Shown: in pieces, positions 12,377 to 22,679 of the stretch
Numbering within the stretch: position 1 is the stretch's first letter
Layout of the letters: each line of letters begins with the position of its first letter
From: Plasmodiophora brassicae
Taxonomy: Eukaryota > Endomyxa > Phytomyxea > Plasmodiophorida > Plasmodiophoridae
NCBI GenBank assembly: GCA_039704465.1
Contig: JASFAU010000001.1
Location: 1,798,001-1,862,000 of the forward strand
Direction: 5' to 3'
Length of the DNA stretch: 64,000 nucleotides
Made by a program: the position numbers and the translations under genes
The notes under the pieces: generated by a model
The model's input: the letters and a program-made list of their open reading frames with translations, nothing else
What the model was told of the DNA's origin: nothing
Databases searched by the model: none

Positions 12377-13997
12377 ATGGTGGTCGTCATGCAACGTCGT
12401 CGACGATCGGCCATGCGCCCGTGTACGTTGACGCTGGATTGTGTGACGCCGACCGGGAACGATCGTCACTGGCGTCCACCGTCTTCGGCAAGGTCCACAC
12501 CGCGTCGAGCACTGGCCGACGTCCTCATCGTTCAGCTCGACCTGGAAATCGCCAGCGTCCAGCGTGCCCTCCTGGATCACATCAAATCAGCCACCCCGGT
12601 TCGTTCTGGGGCCCTACCGCGTCCCAACCAACCAGCACCCGAACGAAGGCGCTTGACGCCGTTGACGCTGCCCGCGTATGAACAGCAGGCAACAGCCGTG
12701 CTGGAGCAGCCGTCACCGAGGCAGTCGACAGCGTTCCGCGTCCCAGGCAGGCTCGACGTGAAACACGTAGACGTTATTGGACAGGTGCTCCAGATGGAGC
12801 AGATCGTGTCCCAAATGAGCAAGGCGCGTCTGTCTCTTGCCTCGCGCCGCTTCCTGATGGACCAGGGACGCCTCGCCGTCCAACGCGCTCATCACTATCT
12901 TGCACACTGCGACCCCGACAATTTTACGTGGCGATCCAGACCGATTCGTGCCGCGCTTGCCTCCTTTGAGACGATCTTTGGTGTCTGCCAGCCGGCACCG
13001 CCACCACATACCGAACCCTTGACAGCGCCCAAAGCTGTGGGTGAAGAGGGGGATAGCCAGCAAATGACAGCGTCGACGTTGAAACTTGTGGAAGGTCCTG
13101 CGTCATCAAAGCCATGGCGAGGGCGCTCGAGCCGGAGCCTGACGCCGCGTACGCCACGCGCCGTCCCTGTATCGAGGTTGGCATTGGCAGGGCCGTTAGC
13201 CAGCGTTGCCGAACGCGTGCGCCTCGGGTCGCTGACGAATGTCAGGTAGCATCATACCAGCCCCCGACACTGCGTCTGACAACAATCCTAGGAGCGAGCG
13301 CGGGTCGTGCGGCTCCTTCAGGCTCACGTTCGTGGATGGATCTGTCGTCGTCGGTGGCCGGTGGAGCGGGTCCGTCGTCGGCTCAGTCAGTGGCCGTGGC
13401 TGGTCGCCTGTGTGCTGCCGCGCCAGGCAGCCGTCTGGCATCGCCTCGCGCTGCGGCAACTGGCCAAGCACGACGCCGGAGCGATCGCCGCCGGCGAATT
13501 GCAGATTCGCTTAGAAATGGGCAGACGCGTGCAACTGCTCGCTAAGCGATACGCTCCCGACCTCGACAAGCAGTGTCTCGCCCACATTGTTCGAGACGTC
13601 ATGACGCGCGCGGACGCGAACAGACTCGAGGTCGTCTCGACAGGGGAACACGCAAGCGTCACCGATGAAGGACGAACAAGCGGTGCATGCGCAGAGTAAC
13701 GCCACCCTTGGTTTGTGGGCGCGGAACGTACCCCTGATGAGAGCGAACAGGTCGTTACGAAAGACAGTGTTACGGCTAGGGAGACCTGGATCGGAGCGGC
13801 CAAGCGCATGCAGATGGCAAGTTCTGCTGTGGCTGTTCTTCAAGAGACGACGGGTCATGATCGACGCTATCCGACAGGCGTGGACGCAGTGCAATGTCGA
13901 AGGGCGCGAGATCGTTATCGTGCCTCAACTTTGGAGGGACCCATGGCGTGTGTCAAACCCTCGTGACGACGTCCGAATCGAGGGCGCTGCCAGATAA
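12377..13997 (+). CDS. Coiled-coil / IQ-motif protein
   Basis: Family not recognised. Exon 1 starts at ATG 12377 (MVVVMQRRRRSAMRP) and encodes helical segments (IGQVLQMEQIVSQMSKARLS, RRFLMDQGRLAVQRAHHYL) and a Ser/Arg/Pro-rich stretch. A first intron (about 13244-13290, ending ctgacaacaatcctag) brings in an IQ calmodulin-binding motif, LLQAHVRGWICRRRW, with the expected hydrophobic-Q...RG...R spacing. Further basic helices follow (HRLALRQLAKHDAGAI, AKRYAPDLDKQCLAHIV). A second inferred intron (about 13652-13690, ending catgcgcag) continues the frame to a TAA at 13995. The last 20 or so residues lie in sequence also found near 20.64 kb, next to tandem copy C. The 3' end could therefore be altered by that duplication. 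Confidence 0.55.
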
Positions 13998-14065
13998 TGC
14001 AATCCCATTGGCGCTATATCGCCAGTCGCGATTCAGAACAGGACACTTCGTTTAAGATTGCCTTC

Positions 14066-16073
14066 TCAGTAGCTGTCATCGCCGCCGCTGCCAGCACCTT
14101 CCTGGGACGATTTCTCGTATCCGGAACCTTTGCCGGATGGATAGGAGCCGGAGCTCTGCTGGCCTGGTCGGTACGCACTGCCTGGCGACTTGTACGAGTA
14201 CCCAGAGTTGGATTCGCTGCTAGAGCCACCGTACGTAGACGATTCACCCGAGCCAGCAGCGGGGCGGGAACCCTTGTCGTAACCGGAGCTGGTCGCTCCC
14301 GAACGCGACCCGCTGTTGTAGCCCGAGCTTCCGTACCGGGACTCTGGTGAATATCCATCTGAGCGGTACGGGCCGCTGCTCCCAGACGACGACTCGCGGG
14401 AATAGGAGCCGCCGCTGGAGGCAGCGTATCCAGCACGGAAGCCACTGTTTGAGGGAGCGTATCCAGCGTTGGAGCCACTGCTGGAGGCCGGGTACGCTGG
14501 CCGGGACCCGGAGCTGGACGGGCTGGAGGAGCGCCCATAGTTCGACGACGACGAGCTCGACTGAGAGTTGGAAGGCGATCCGTAGGAACCGTACTCACGG
14601 CTGGCAGGACTCGATGAGGCGCCCGATTTCGACCCGTAGTTCGCACCCGACGTTGCAGGCTTGGAACCCGACGACGTCTTGGACGAAGGGCCACTACCGG
14701 ATTCAGTCGCGTTCACCTGCACCCGGGGGGACAACATTCAGTTCGTGAACAGGTGGGTGTGCAATGTACGACGCCTACCTTTGGCGGGGCCTGGTACGGC
14801 TTTGGAGTCGGTGCCGGGGTCGGTGCCTGGGTGGGCTTGGCCGGCATCGTCGTCGGCGCATGCGTGTACGACGACGTCGTCGGTTTCGGCGTCGGGGAGG
14901 GCGTGGGCGCTTTAGTGGCGGTCGTTGGTCGCGGCGTTGGCGCGTGGGTGACGTTAGCCGGCTTGTATGACGGCGGAGGCGTGTCCGACGACGTGGTCGG
15001 TTTCGGCGTCGGAGCTGGCGTGGTTGGTTTCGGCGTCGGAGCTGGCGTGGTCGGTTTCGGCGTCGGAGCTGGCGTGGGCGCTTTGGTGGCGGTCGTTGGT
15101 CGCGGCGTCGGTGCATGGGTGACGTTGGCCGGCTTGTATGACGGTGCAGGCGTGTCCGACGACGTGGTCGGTTTCGGCGTCGGAGCTGGCGTGGGTGCTT
15201 TCGGCGAGCTCGTTGGCGTCGGGATGGCCACGTTGCAGTCCTGTTTCAACGTACCTTATTAATGCCCAGCGAATGATACGGTGACGCGCTGTGCCCTGAT
15301 CTTACGGGAATGGGCTCGTCTGGCTTGATGGCCTTCACCTGTGCGGCGCATTCGTCAAACTCCTGCTTGGCCTGATCGCATTCCTGCGTGTCCTTCTTCC
15401 CGGCCATGCCCAACGAGATCACCTTGTTCGCCAACGACTGCAACTTCTTACGCAGAGCTGGCAGCTGCTTATCATCGCCATTGTTATCCTCCTTCTTGCC
15501 ATCCGCACCGTCATCCTTCTTGTCGACCTTCTTGTCGTCCTTGTCGTCCTTCTTGTCGTCCTTTTTGTCGACCTTCTTTTCGTCCTTCTTCTCGTCCTTC
15601 TTCTCATCCTTCTTCTCATCCTTCTTCTCATCCTTCTTCTCATCCTTCTTCTCATCCTTCTCGTCGTCCTTCCTGTCGTCTTTCGTGTCGTATTTCTTGT
15701 CGTCCTTCTGATCTGGTGTCTCCTTCGGCTTGCTGTCAGATCCAGTTTTGATGCTCTGGTATCAGACACGATTAGTCAAGGAAAGATGGAATGTCGACGC
15801 GCATGACACCCGTACCGGGATCTTAGCGTCCGGCTCGGCCGCCAGAACTTGCTCTTTGCATTCGTCGAACTCCTTCTTAGCCTGTTGGTGTTCGGGAGTA
15901 CCCTCCATACCGTTGCTGGCCAGGTCCTTGCACTTGTCGGCCAGGTCGTACAGTTTGCTCTTCAGCTGGGCGGGGTCCGACGAAGACGACGCTGATGGAT
16001 CACTGGACCCACTGTCCTCGGCGAACGCGAACCCGAGTAGGGCGCCAACCAACAATATCTGAAGCAGCTTCAT
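14066..16073 (-). CDS. Tandem secreted repeat protein, copy A (four exons, 606 aa)
   Basis: Member of an unrecognised secreted family with copies B and C. Exons 16073-15816, 15755-15306, 15240-14779 and 14716-14066 are all joined in phase 0. Exon 1 holds a signal peptide ([18 protein letters not shown]), a Ser-rich linker and a helical module of about 50 residues with two Cys ([15 protein letters not shown] ... [12 protein letters not shown] ... AKIP). Exon 2 is a Lys/Asp/Glu linker built on DEKK repeats, ending in a second copy of the helical module ([15 protein letters not shown] ... [12 protein letters not shown]). Exon 3 is Pro/Thr-rich ([12 protein letters not shown] units). Exon 4 is Ser/Gly/Tyr-rich ([17 protein letters not shown]). 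It is the only copy with two helical modules. A cell-wall, capsule or adhesive role is inferred from composition only. Confidence 0.8.
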
Positions 16074-16336
16074 GTGCTGGACCGTGTCTTTCGGGGGATG
16101 CTGTCGTTCACAAACGAACTTCAAATATACGAAATGGTTCCTCGAAGGGCGAAATATCGCCTAACGATCAATAGGCCACCGTTGAATCACACCGCCGTGA
16201 GTCACTGGAGCGATGGTCCTTAGCGTTGCGTCACCTGTCGGTATCCGGTCGGTCCGACCGACGTCACGTCATGCATTGGGAAACCCAGCTATCGCCGGTC
16301 GCAATTGAGCACAAGATAGACACTTCATTTGCCTTC
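16074..16336 (-). promoter_or_regulatory. Duplicated upstream region of copy A
   Basis: The first 100 bases before the ATG are closely repeated upstream of copies B (18212-18310) and C (22116-22210). Shared elements read on the minus strand are an AGGCGATATTtCGCC-like block, ttcgaggaaccatttcg, and cccccgaaagacac just before the ATG. Further upstream (16187-16290) is a diverged copy of the about 100-bp unit seen three times at 22.2-22.5 kb, with a CRE-like gacgtcacgtcatgc. Conservation next to each start suggests promoter and 5' leader function (inference). Confidence 0.55.
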
Positions 16337-18211
16337 TCAGTAACTGCCACCGCCGCCGCTGCCACTGCCGGCCCGAGACCCTTTGTCGTACCCCGGGCCT
16401 TTGCCGGATGGATACGACCCAGAGCTCTGCTGGTCTGGACGGTACTTGCTGCCTGGTGGCTTGTACGAGTATCCAGAGCGGGAATCGCTGCTTGAGTCGC
16501 CGTACGCAGATGATTCATCCGAGCCAGCAGCGGGGCGCGAACCCTTGTCGTAACCGGAGCTGGACCCTCCTGAGCGAGACGCGCCGTCGACACCCGAGCT
16601 TCCATACTGAGACTCTGGTGAATATCCACCGGAGCGGTTCGGGTCGCTGCTCCCAGTCGAGGACCCTCCGGAATGTGAGCCATTGCTGGAGACAGGGTAA
16701 GCTGGCCGGGACCCAGAGTTAGACGAGCTGGGGGCGCGCCCGTAGTTCGATGACAACGAACCCGACTGAGGGATGGAAGGCGAACCGTAGGAGCCGTACT
16801 TACGGCTGGCAGAACTCGATGACGGTCCCGATTTCGCGCCGTAGTTGGCGTCTGACGTCGCAGGCTTGGAGCCCGAGGACGCCTTGGACGAAGGGCCGCT
16901 ACCGGATTCAACCGCGTCCATCTGTACCCGGGTGGGCAGGGTTCAGTTCGTGCTCAGCCGGGTGTGCAACGTACGATGTCTACCTTCGGTGGGGCCTGGT
17001 ACGGCTTTGGAGTCGGTGCCGGAGTTGGTGCCTGGCTCGGGCTGGCCGGCTTCGTCGTCGGCGGGTAGGTGTAAGGTGTCGTCGGCGCATGCGCGTAAGA
17101 CTTCGTCGGCTTCGGCGTGTAAGGCGTCGACGTCGGCGCGTGCGTGTAAGGCAACGTCGTCGGCTTCGGCGTGTAAGGCGCCGTCGTCGGAGCATGCGTG
17201 TAAGGCGCCGTCGTCGGCGCATGCGTGTAAGGCAACGTCGTCGGCGCATGCGTATAAGGCGATGTCGTCGGCGCATGCGTGTAAGGCGTCGTCGGCTTCG
17301 GCGTGTAAGGCGACGGCGTCGGTTTCGGCGTGTAAGGCGACGGCGTCGGCTTCGGCGTGTAAGGCGACGGCGTCGGCTTCGGCGTGTAAGGCGACGGCGT
17401 CGGCTTCGGCGTGTAAGGCGACGGCGTCGGCTTCGGCGTGTAAGGCGACGGCGTCGGCTTCGGCGTGTAAGGCGACGGCGTCGGTTTCGGCGTGTAAGGC
17501 GACGGCGTCGGCTTCGGCGTGTAAGGCGACGGCGTCGGCTTCGGCGTATAAGGCGACAGCGTCGGCTTCGGCGTCGGAGAGGGTGTGGGCGCTGTGGTGG
17601 CGCTCGTTGGACGCGGCGTTGGAGCATTGGTAGGGTTGGCCGGCTTATATGACGGCGCAGGCGTCGACGTGGCCGGGTTCGGCGTCGGAGCTGGCGTAGG
17701 TGCTTTCGAGGCGTTAGGTGGGCTTGCCGTTGGGTTGTCCACGTTGTAGTCCTGTTTCGACATACCTAATCAATGGCCAGGAAGCGATACGAACGCGGTG
17801 CTGTGCTCTTACGGGAGTGGGCTGGTTCTCCTTCTTGTCGTCTTTCGTGTCCGGCACATCCTTCGGCTTGCTGTCAGCAGATCCGGTATTGATGCTCTGG
17901 TATCATATACGGTTAGTTCCAGGTGTGATGGAATGTCGACGCGCGTGACATCCGACCGGGATCTCAGCATCCGGTTCAGCCTCCAGGACCTGCCCTTTGC
18001 ATTCGTCGAATTCCTTCTTAGCCTGCTGGTATTCGGGAGTGCCTCCCATGCCGCTGTTGATCAGATACTTGCACGTGTTGGCCAGGGCGTACAGTTTGCT
18101 CTTCAGCTGGGCAACGTCCGACGAGAACCGCGATGATGGGTCACTTGCACCCCCCTCTGGGAACGCGAACCCAATTAGGGCGCCAACGAGCAATATCTGA
18201 AGCATCTTCAT
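16337..18211 (-). CDS. Tandem secreted repeat protein, copy B (563 aa, long Pro/Thr repeat)
   Basis: Paralogue of copy A with exons 18211-17957, 17896-17813, 17751-16984 and 16921-16337, all phase 0. Exon 1 encodes a signal peptide ([18 protein letters not shown]) and the two-Cys helical module ([15 protein letters not shown] ... [11 protein letters not shown]). Exon 2 is only 28 residues: the long charged linker and second helical module of copy A are absent. Exon 3 is the longest of the family (256 codons) and contains about ten near-identical copies of the nonapeptide SPYTPKPTP, then variants such as APYTHAPTT. Exon 4 is Ser/Gly/Tyr-rich like copies A and C. The repeat makes this exon prone to length change. 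Function unknown; Pro/Thr/Tyr richness resembles extended, O-glycosylated wall proteins (inference). Confidence 0.8.
17297..17565 (-). repeat. 27-bp minisatellite inside copy B exon 3
   Basis: About ten tandem units of 27 bases (plus strand ggcgacggcgtcggcttcgg followed by cgtgtaa), nearly identical, encode SPYTPKPTP on the minus strand. Flanking units (17060-17297) are diverged versions. The unit length is a multiple of three, so gain or loss keeps the frame. Confidence 0.9.
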
Positions 18212-18330
18212 ATGTGCTGGACCGTGTCTTTCGGGGGATGCTTTCTCTCACGTTCACAATCGAGCTCGAAATACGAAATGGTTCCTCGAATGGCGCAATA
18301 TCGCCTGACGGTGAAGGGGGCGAGCGCACC
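18212..18330 (-). promoter_or_regulatory. Duplicated upstream region of copy B
   Basis: Carries the same elements as the region before copy A in the same order and distance: caatcgagctcgaaatacga, tggttcctcgaatggcg and the AGGCGATATTGCGCC-like block, read against the plus strand. A degraded version of the about 100-bp unit (18317-18430) lies beyond it. Confidence 0.5.
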
Positions 18331-18499
18331 GTTGAATCCCCGATGCCCGTTGCGTGGCGCCTGCTCTTGGTATCTGCGCGGTCAACGACGTGGCGTCACG
18401 CACGCTGCGCGTCTGCGTCACGGCGGGCAACCTGGGGACCACTTCAGCGACGACGACTTTATTGCGCGAGGCGCCCGCGAAACGGCGGGCAGATCAGTT

Positions 18500-18920
18500 C
18501 TAGCGGGCCATAACGGCTTCGGCGCACGCCATGATGTGCTTGGAGTTGTGGACGTCAGCATGGCGTCCTTCGGGAATCACCTGCAGAAGCAGACGCGTCC
18601 TGAACGTGTACGGGGGGGGGAGAGGGGGTTGACCAGCGCGCGTGCATTCCAAGTCGAACAGTGTGCGCCCTAGTGCCAGATGCTGGACGACGGTACCTGC
18701 AATGAGAAGACGAGCAAGGGGACTTCCTCGAACGACATCTTTAGCGGCACCATATCATAGGCGACGTCTGCGTACAGCGACATGCTCGTGGCCTGGAGAT
18801 GGCCGGTCTGGAGCTCGATCAGGCGCAGCAGGGTTGGCACGGTTCGCGCGGCTGGCCTGCCCCAGTCGCCATTATCGTGGCCAGTGGTCCCCAGTGTCGA
18901 CCCTGAGGAATCCCACATAC
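18500..18920 (-). pseudogene. Decayed C-terminal fragment of a TmcB-like gene
   Basis: Reads on the minus strand like the end of the intact gene at 23.0-28.5 kb. LIELQTGHLQATSMSLYADV matches VELQTDYLNAIQTKSMSLYA, FEEVPLLVF matches MEEIALVVF, and TRLLLQVIPEGRHADVHNSK matches TRLLLLLIPEERLAELHSHK, followed by ACAEAV and a stop. The matching blocks are in different frames, separated by a G-rich insertion near 18610 and an in-frame stop. No 5' part is attached. It is closer to the 23-28 kb gene than to the one at 52.8 kb. Confidence 0.75.
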
Positions 18921-19624
18921 TGCGCTGCAGACCGGCGTTCAGCGTCCTGTTCTACAACGTCGTGTGGCAGTCGTTCATCGTGATGTACGCCACATCGAAA
19001 TAAAACTCGTGGCATCCGTCAAACATTGTTAATCAGAGCTGTTGGTGCAGGATGCTGGGGGCGTTGCCCCGTTCTGCTTGATAATATTCCCGGCATCTCC
19101 GACGACAGGTCTCCACAGCCCAGCATATGTTTCATGTCATTGTACCACTGGATCGCCGCCTGGATAACACGTTACGTATTCTTTATTACACCCAGCCGCA
19201 CAGGTCAACAGCCTGTACCGCCTCGGGAGATCAGCTCGTCATGACGAATAAGACTTGGCGCGGGTGACGTCTTAGTTGCCATGCCAATTAGGCGCGGCTG
19301 GCCAGCCTGGGGCGGGAACACGACCCGCCGATACCACCACCGACATGCTGGCAAACGTTCGGCTGGCGGCCAGCAGCACATTCCTCGCCGAGAAGCGCTA
19401 TATAATTTGGAGACCCCCCACTGCGCTCAACCCTTCGCCCTACGAATTTGGTTCGTCCTTGTTTTAATGTGCAATCCGGCCCCTTCAGTTTCTTGGACCC
19501 CTGGCAACTGGCGGGCGCCCACCGCACTTCTATAGATCTGTGCCGACATGTTTGGAGACGCTGGTACCACATCGGCGTGGATAACATTTGCCGCGGGTAA
19601 ACAGTTTCCGTGCAGAACCGGCCG
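18921..19624. other. Stretch with no recognisable gene
   Basis: More AT-rich than its surroundings, with only short open frames on both strands. The plus strand ends one with FYNVVWQSFIVMYATSK (18950-19003), but no start or splice partner is evident. It lies between the TmcB-like relic and a small membrane-protein gene and is probably degenerate intergenic DNA. Confidence 0.4.
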
Positions 19625-19912
19625 ATGAACAGCGTTCTCATCGTATTCATTGCAGTCATTGCCGCTGCCGTCCTCGGGACAGCCGTGTCGGTCTGGAACC
19701 GCTATGCGGATCGCCAACTGCGGCGTGAGATCCATGCGCATCGGCTCCAGATTGAAGAGCGGCGGCTCCAGCACGAAGACCGGCGGCTGCAGCACGATGA
19801 TCGTTCGAGCATGATACAGTTGTTCCTGGCGTCAAGGGGTGACGGGCATCTACCGCAACAAATCCTTGAAGGACTAGAGACCTTCCTCAGCGCCCATCAT
19901 TCAAGGAACTGA
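19625..19912 (+). CDS. Small single-pass membrane protein (95 aa)
   Basis: Not a known family. The ATG at 19625 is followed at once by a hydrophobic segment (VLIVFIAVIAAAVLGTAVSV). A highly charged helix then carries an imperfect repeat, IEERRLQHEDRRLQHDDR, and a short C-terminal helix (IQLFLASRGDGHLPQQILEG). The layout suggests an N-terminal anchor with a cytoplasmic coiled coil. No intron is needed. Confidence 0.5.
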   Translation: MNSVLIVFIAVIAAAVLGTAVSVWNRYADRQLRREIHAHRLQIEERRLQHEDRRLQHDDRSSMIQLFLASRGDGHLPQQILEGLETFLSAHHSRN

Positions 19913-20086
19913 ATGATCATGAGTTTCGGCATTACGAAACGTAATACAATCGTCGCCTAACGGATTGATTTCGTTCATCTCTTGTTCTGGGCGCAGGGTG
20001 CAACCGCTCCCCCCTCCCCCCTCCCCCTGTCAACTGGCGACCAGCGCCATGCGCGATCACGGATTCCACTCATGCCCTGCAGCGGC

Positions 20087-20337
20087 GAGCTGGCAAGCGA
20101 GGCGAGCAAGGCGTTAGGCATGTTCGAGAATACGGCGAGCGGCTCCGGGTACCGGTCAAGATCGACCTGAAGGAGTGCTCCAAGGATCCCTGGAAAGACC
20201 GGGAAGCCGTGAAGACCTGGCTGAACGGGGCCATGGTGTTGGTCCGACGTCTGGATGCGGGCCTGGAGGACGACGTCGAGAACTATGATTGTCCTTCCCA
20301 AATGCATGCAGTCCTGCGAGCGCACGTCACGACCTGA
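20087..20337 (+). CDS. Terminal exon of an unrecognised gene
   Basis: An open frame beginning after a good acceptor (cactcatgccctgcag, ending 20086) reads RRAGKRGEQGVRHVREYGER and DLKECSKDPWKDREAVKTWL, ending at TGA 20335. Composition is that of real coding sequence, with spaced Trp, Cys and charged residues and no low complexity. The first exon was not found, so this may be a gene remnant inside the duplicated region. Confidence 0.4.
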
Positions 20338-20741
20338 TCGATGGCATCAGCAGGCGTTAACACGGCACGTACTGGCGAAATCAACCAGGTCGATTGTCGT
20401 GTAGACCGTGACGGCGATGCGGGCCACGAGACAGTGCCTCGAGACGGCATCGCTAACCGTGTGCCGCATTGTGGCATAGTTCGTAACGATGGTGCAGGTT
20501 TCAGAACAGGATCATCATATCGCAGCACTTGATGTCGAGGGAGGGGGGCCTCGGCCAGGTCCTTCTTGGTCAGGACGTATGCCAGGACGCCTCTCTTCGT
20601 GCCCGGTACCGCATCCAGACCTTCCTTCAGCTACCGCTCGCGACGACGCCCGGATCGAGGGTGCTGCCAGCTAATGCAATTCCATTGGCGCTAACGCCGA
20701 TCGCAGTTGAGAACCTGGCACTTCATTTAAGATTTGCCTTC
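20338..20741. other. 3' flank of copy C including duplicated flank
   Basis: No gene is seen. The last 110 bases (about 20636-20741) resemble 13957-14065 downstream of copy A (shared gacgacg...cggatcgagggtgctgccag and attccattggcgct). The duplicated unit therefore extends about 100 bp past the stop codons. Confidence 0.5.
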
Positions 20742-22115
20742 TCAGTAGCTGCCGCGGCCGGCCCGGGACCCTTTCTCGTACCCGGAACCTTTGCCTGATG
20801 GATACGACCCAGAGCTCTGCTGGCCTGGGTGGTACCCACTGCCTGGCGGCTTGTACGAGTATCCAGAGCGGGACCCGCTGCTAGAGCCGCCGTACGCAGA
20901 CGCTTCGCCCGAGCCAGCAGCGGGGCGGGAGCCCTTGTCGTAACCGGAGCTGGACGTTCCCGAACGAGACCCGCTGCTGTAACCCGAGCTTCCATAACGA
21001 GACTCTGGCGAATACCCACCTGAGCGGTACGGGCCGCTGCTTCCCGACGAGGACCCGCCGGAGTAGGACCCGCCGATGGAGGCAGAGAACCCGGCACGAT
21101 AGCCACCGCTGGAGGCAGAGAACCCGGCACGATAGCCACCGCTGGAGGCCGGTACATACGCTGGCCGGGACCCAGAGTTAGACGAACCGGAGGCGCGCCC
21201 GTAGCCCGACGACGACGAGCTCGGCTGAGGGTTGGTAGACGATCCGTCGGAGCCGTACTCAGGTCTGTCAGAACCCGATGACGTTCCCTGCGAGCGGTTG
21301 TTCGCGCCTGTTGTTGCAGGCTTGGAGCCCGACGACGCCTTGGACGAAGGGTCGCCACCGGATTCAGTCGCGTCCATCTGTCCACGGGGAGACGATGTTC
21401 AGTTCGTGCCAAGGCTGATGTGCAACGTACGACGACTACCTTCGATGGGGCCTGGTACGGCTTTGGAGTCGGTGCCTGGGAGGACGTGGCCGGCTTTGTC
21501 GGCGGCGCAGGCGTGCCCGGCGACGTGGCGGGTTTCGGCGTCGGAGCTGGCGTTGGTGCTTTCGGCGAGGTCGTTGGCGTTGGGATGGCCACGTTGTTGT
21601 CCTGTTTCGACGTATCTATTCAGTGTCGCGATAGAAAAGCGGAGCTGTGCTCTTACGGGATTGGGCTCGTCGTCCTTCCTGTCGTCTCCCTTGTCGTCGT
21701 TCTTGCCGTTCTTGGTGTCATCCTTCTTGTCGTCCGTGCTGTCGTCCTTCGTGTCTGGCGTCTCCTTCGGCGTGCTGCCAGAAGACCCAGTATTGATGCT
21801 CTGATATCAGACACGGTCAGTCCAGCATACGATGGAGTGACACGCATGCCACCCGACCGGGATCTTAGCATCCGGTTCGGCCGCCAGGACTTGCTCTTTG
21901 TATCCATCGAAATCATTCTTAGCCTGCTCGTATTCGGCAGTGCCTTCCATGCCGTTGCTGGCCAGGTCCTTGCACTTGTCGGCCAAGTCGTTCAGCTTAC
22001 TCTTCAGCTGGGAGACGTCCGACGAAGACGACGATGATGGATCACTGGACCCACTCTCCTGGGCGAACGCGAACCCGAGTAGCGTGCCAACCAACAATAC
22101 CTGAAGCAGCTTCAT
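20742..22115 (-). CDS. Tandem secreted repeat protein, copy C (399 aa, shortest)
   Basis: Paralogue of copies A and B with exons 22115-21858, 21800-21657, 21601-21440 and 21377-20742, all phase 0. Exon 1 has a signal peptide (MKLLQVLLVGTLLGFAFA) and the two-Cys helical module ([11 protein letters not shown]; its second motif reads KNDFDGYKEQV, so the second Cys is lost here). Exon 2 is a 48-residue Lys/Asp linker. Exon 3 is a short Pro/Thr segment (54 codons). Exon 4 is Ser/Gly/Tyr-rich with a local duplication of GGYRAGFSAS. Compared with A and B, length differences fall within exons 2 and 3 while exons 1 and 4 are stable. Function unknown; secretion is the only firm inference. Confidence 0.8.
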
Positions 22116-22225
22116 GTGCTAGATCGTGTCTTTCGGAGGATGCTGTCTCTGTCGTTTACAATCGAACTCGAAATGCGAAGTGGTCCCTCGAAAAGCACAA
22201 TACCGCCTAGCGGTGAAGAGAGCAC
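22116..22225 (-). promoter_or_regulatory. Duplicated upstream region of copy C
   Basis: Same ordered elements as upstream of A and B: gtgtctttcggaggatgctgt, the acaatcgaactcgaaatgcg block, tggtccctcgaaaagcacaa and taccgcctagcggtgaa on the plus strand. The gene reads away on the minus strand. Confidence 0.5.
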
Positions 22226-22530
22226 CTTTGAGTCACACCGCCGTGATTCACCGAGGCAATCCTCCTTGGCGTTGCGCCTGCGCTCGGCGTGGTCCACCCT
22301 TGCGTGACATCATGCTGCGGGAAACTCGAGGGGACACCGCCGTGATTCATCGAGGCAGTGCTCCTTGGCGTTGCGCCTCTCCTCTCGGCGTGGTTCCACC
22401 CAGCGTGACGTCATGCTGCGAGAAACTCGAGGGGACCACCGCCGTGATTCATCGAGGCAATGCACCTGCGCCTGCTCCCGGCGTGGTCCAAGCCTGCGTA
22501 ACGTCACGCTGCGGGAAACTCTGGGGAAGC
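22226..22530. repeat. Three tandem ~100-bp repeats with CRE-like sites
   Basis: Three imperfect direct repeats begin near 22229, 22337 and 22438. Each contains ccgccgtgattcatcgaggc, a tggcgttgcgcct-type block, cggcgtggtcca, a TGACGTCATGC-like element (22301, exact at 22406-22416, degenerate at 22499) and ctgcgggaaactcgagggg. Diverged single copies occur upstream of copies A (16187-16290) and B (18317-18430). Confidence 0.8.
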
Positions 22531-22679
22531 AAATCAGAGTCGCGTTATTGGATCTGAAAGCTTTGGGACCTCCTGGAGGTCCTACCTGCCGCGAACGGGA
22601 AGATCGTTTTAGCGGTCCCGAAATCGCAGAGCGGAATCCCATCGAGGACAGCAGCGTCAGTACTGGCGCCTCCAATCCG

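Noticed and set aside
17060..17565. CRISPR-like regularly spaced repeats
   Set aside because: The units are contiguous 27-mers with no unique spacers, lie in a coding exon and are in a eukaryotic genome.
16750..17652. Plus-strand open frame of Arg/Val-rich repeats (RRVRRRRRL)
   Set aside because: It is the antisense of the copy B Pro/Thr repeat exon, which has matching splice sites, a signal peptide and paralogues.
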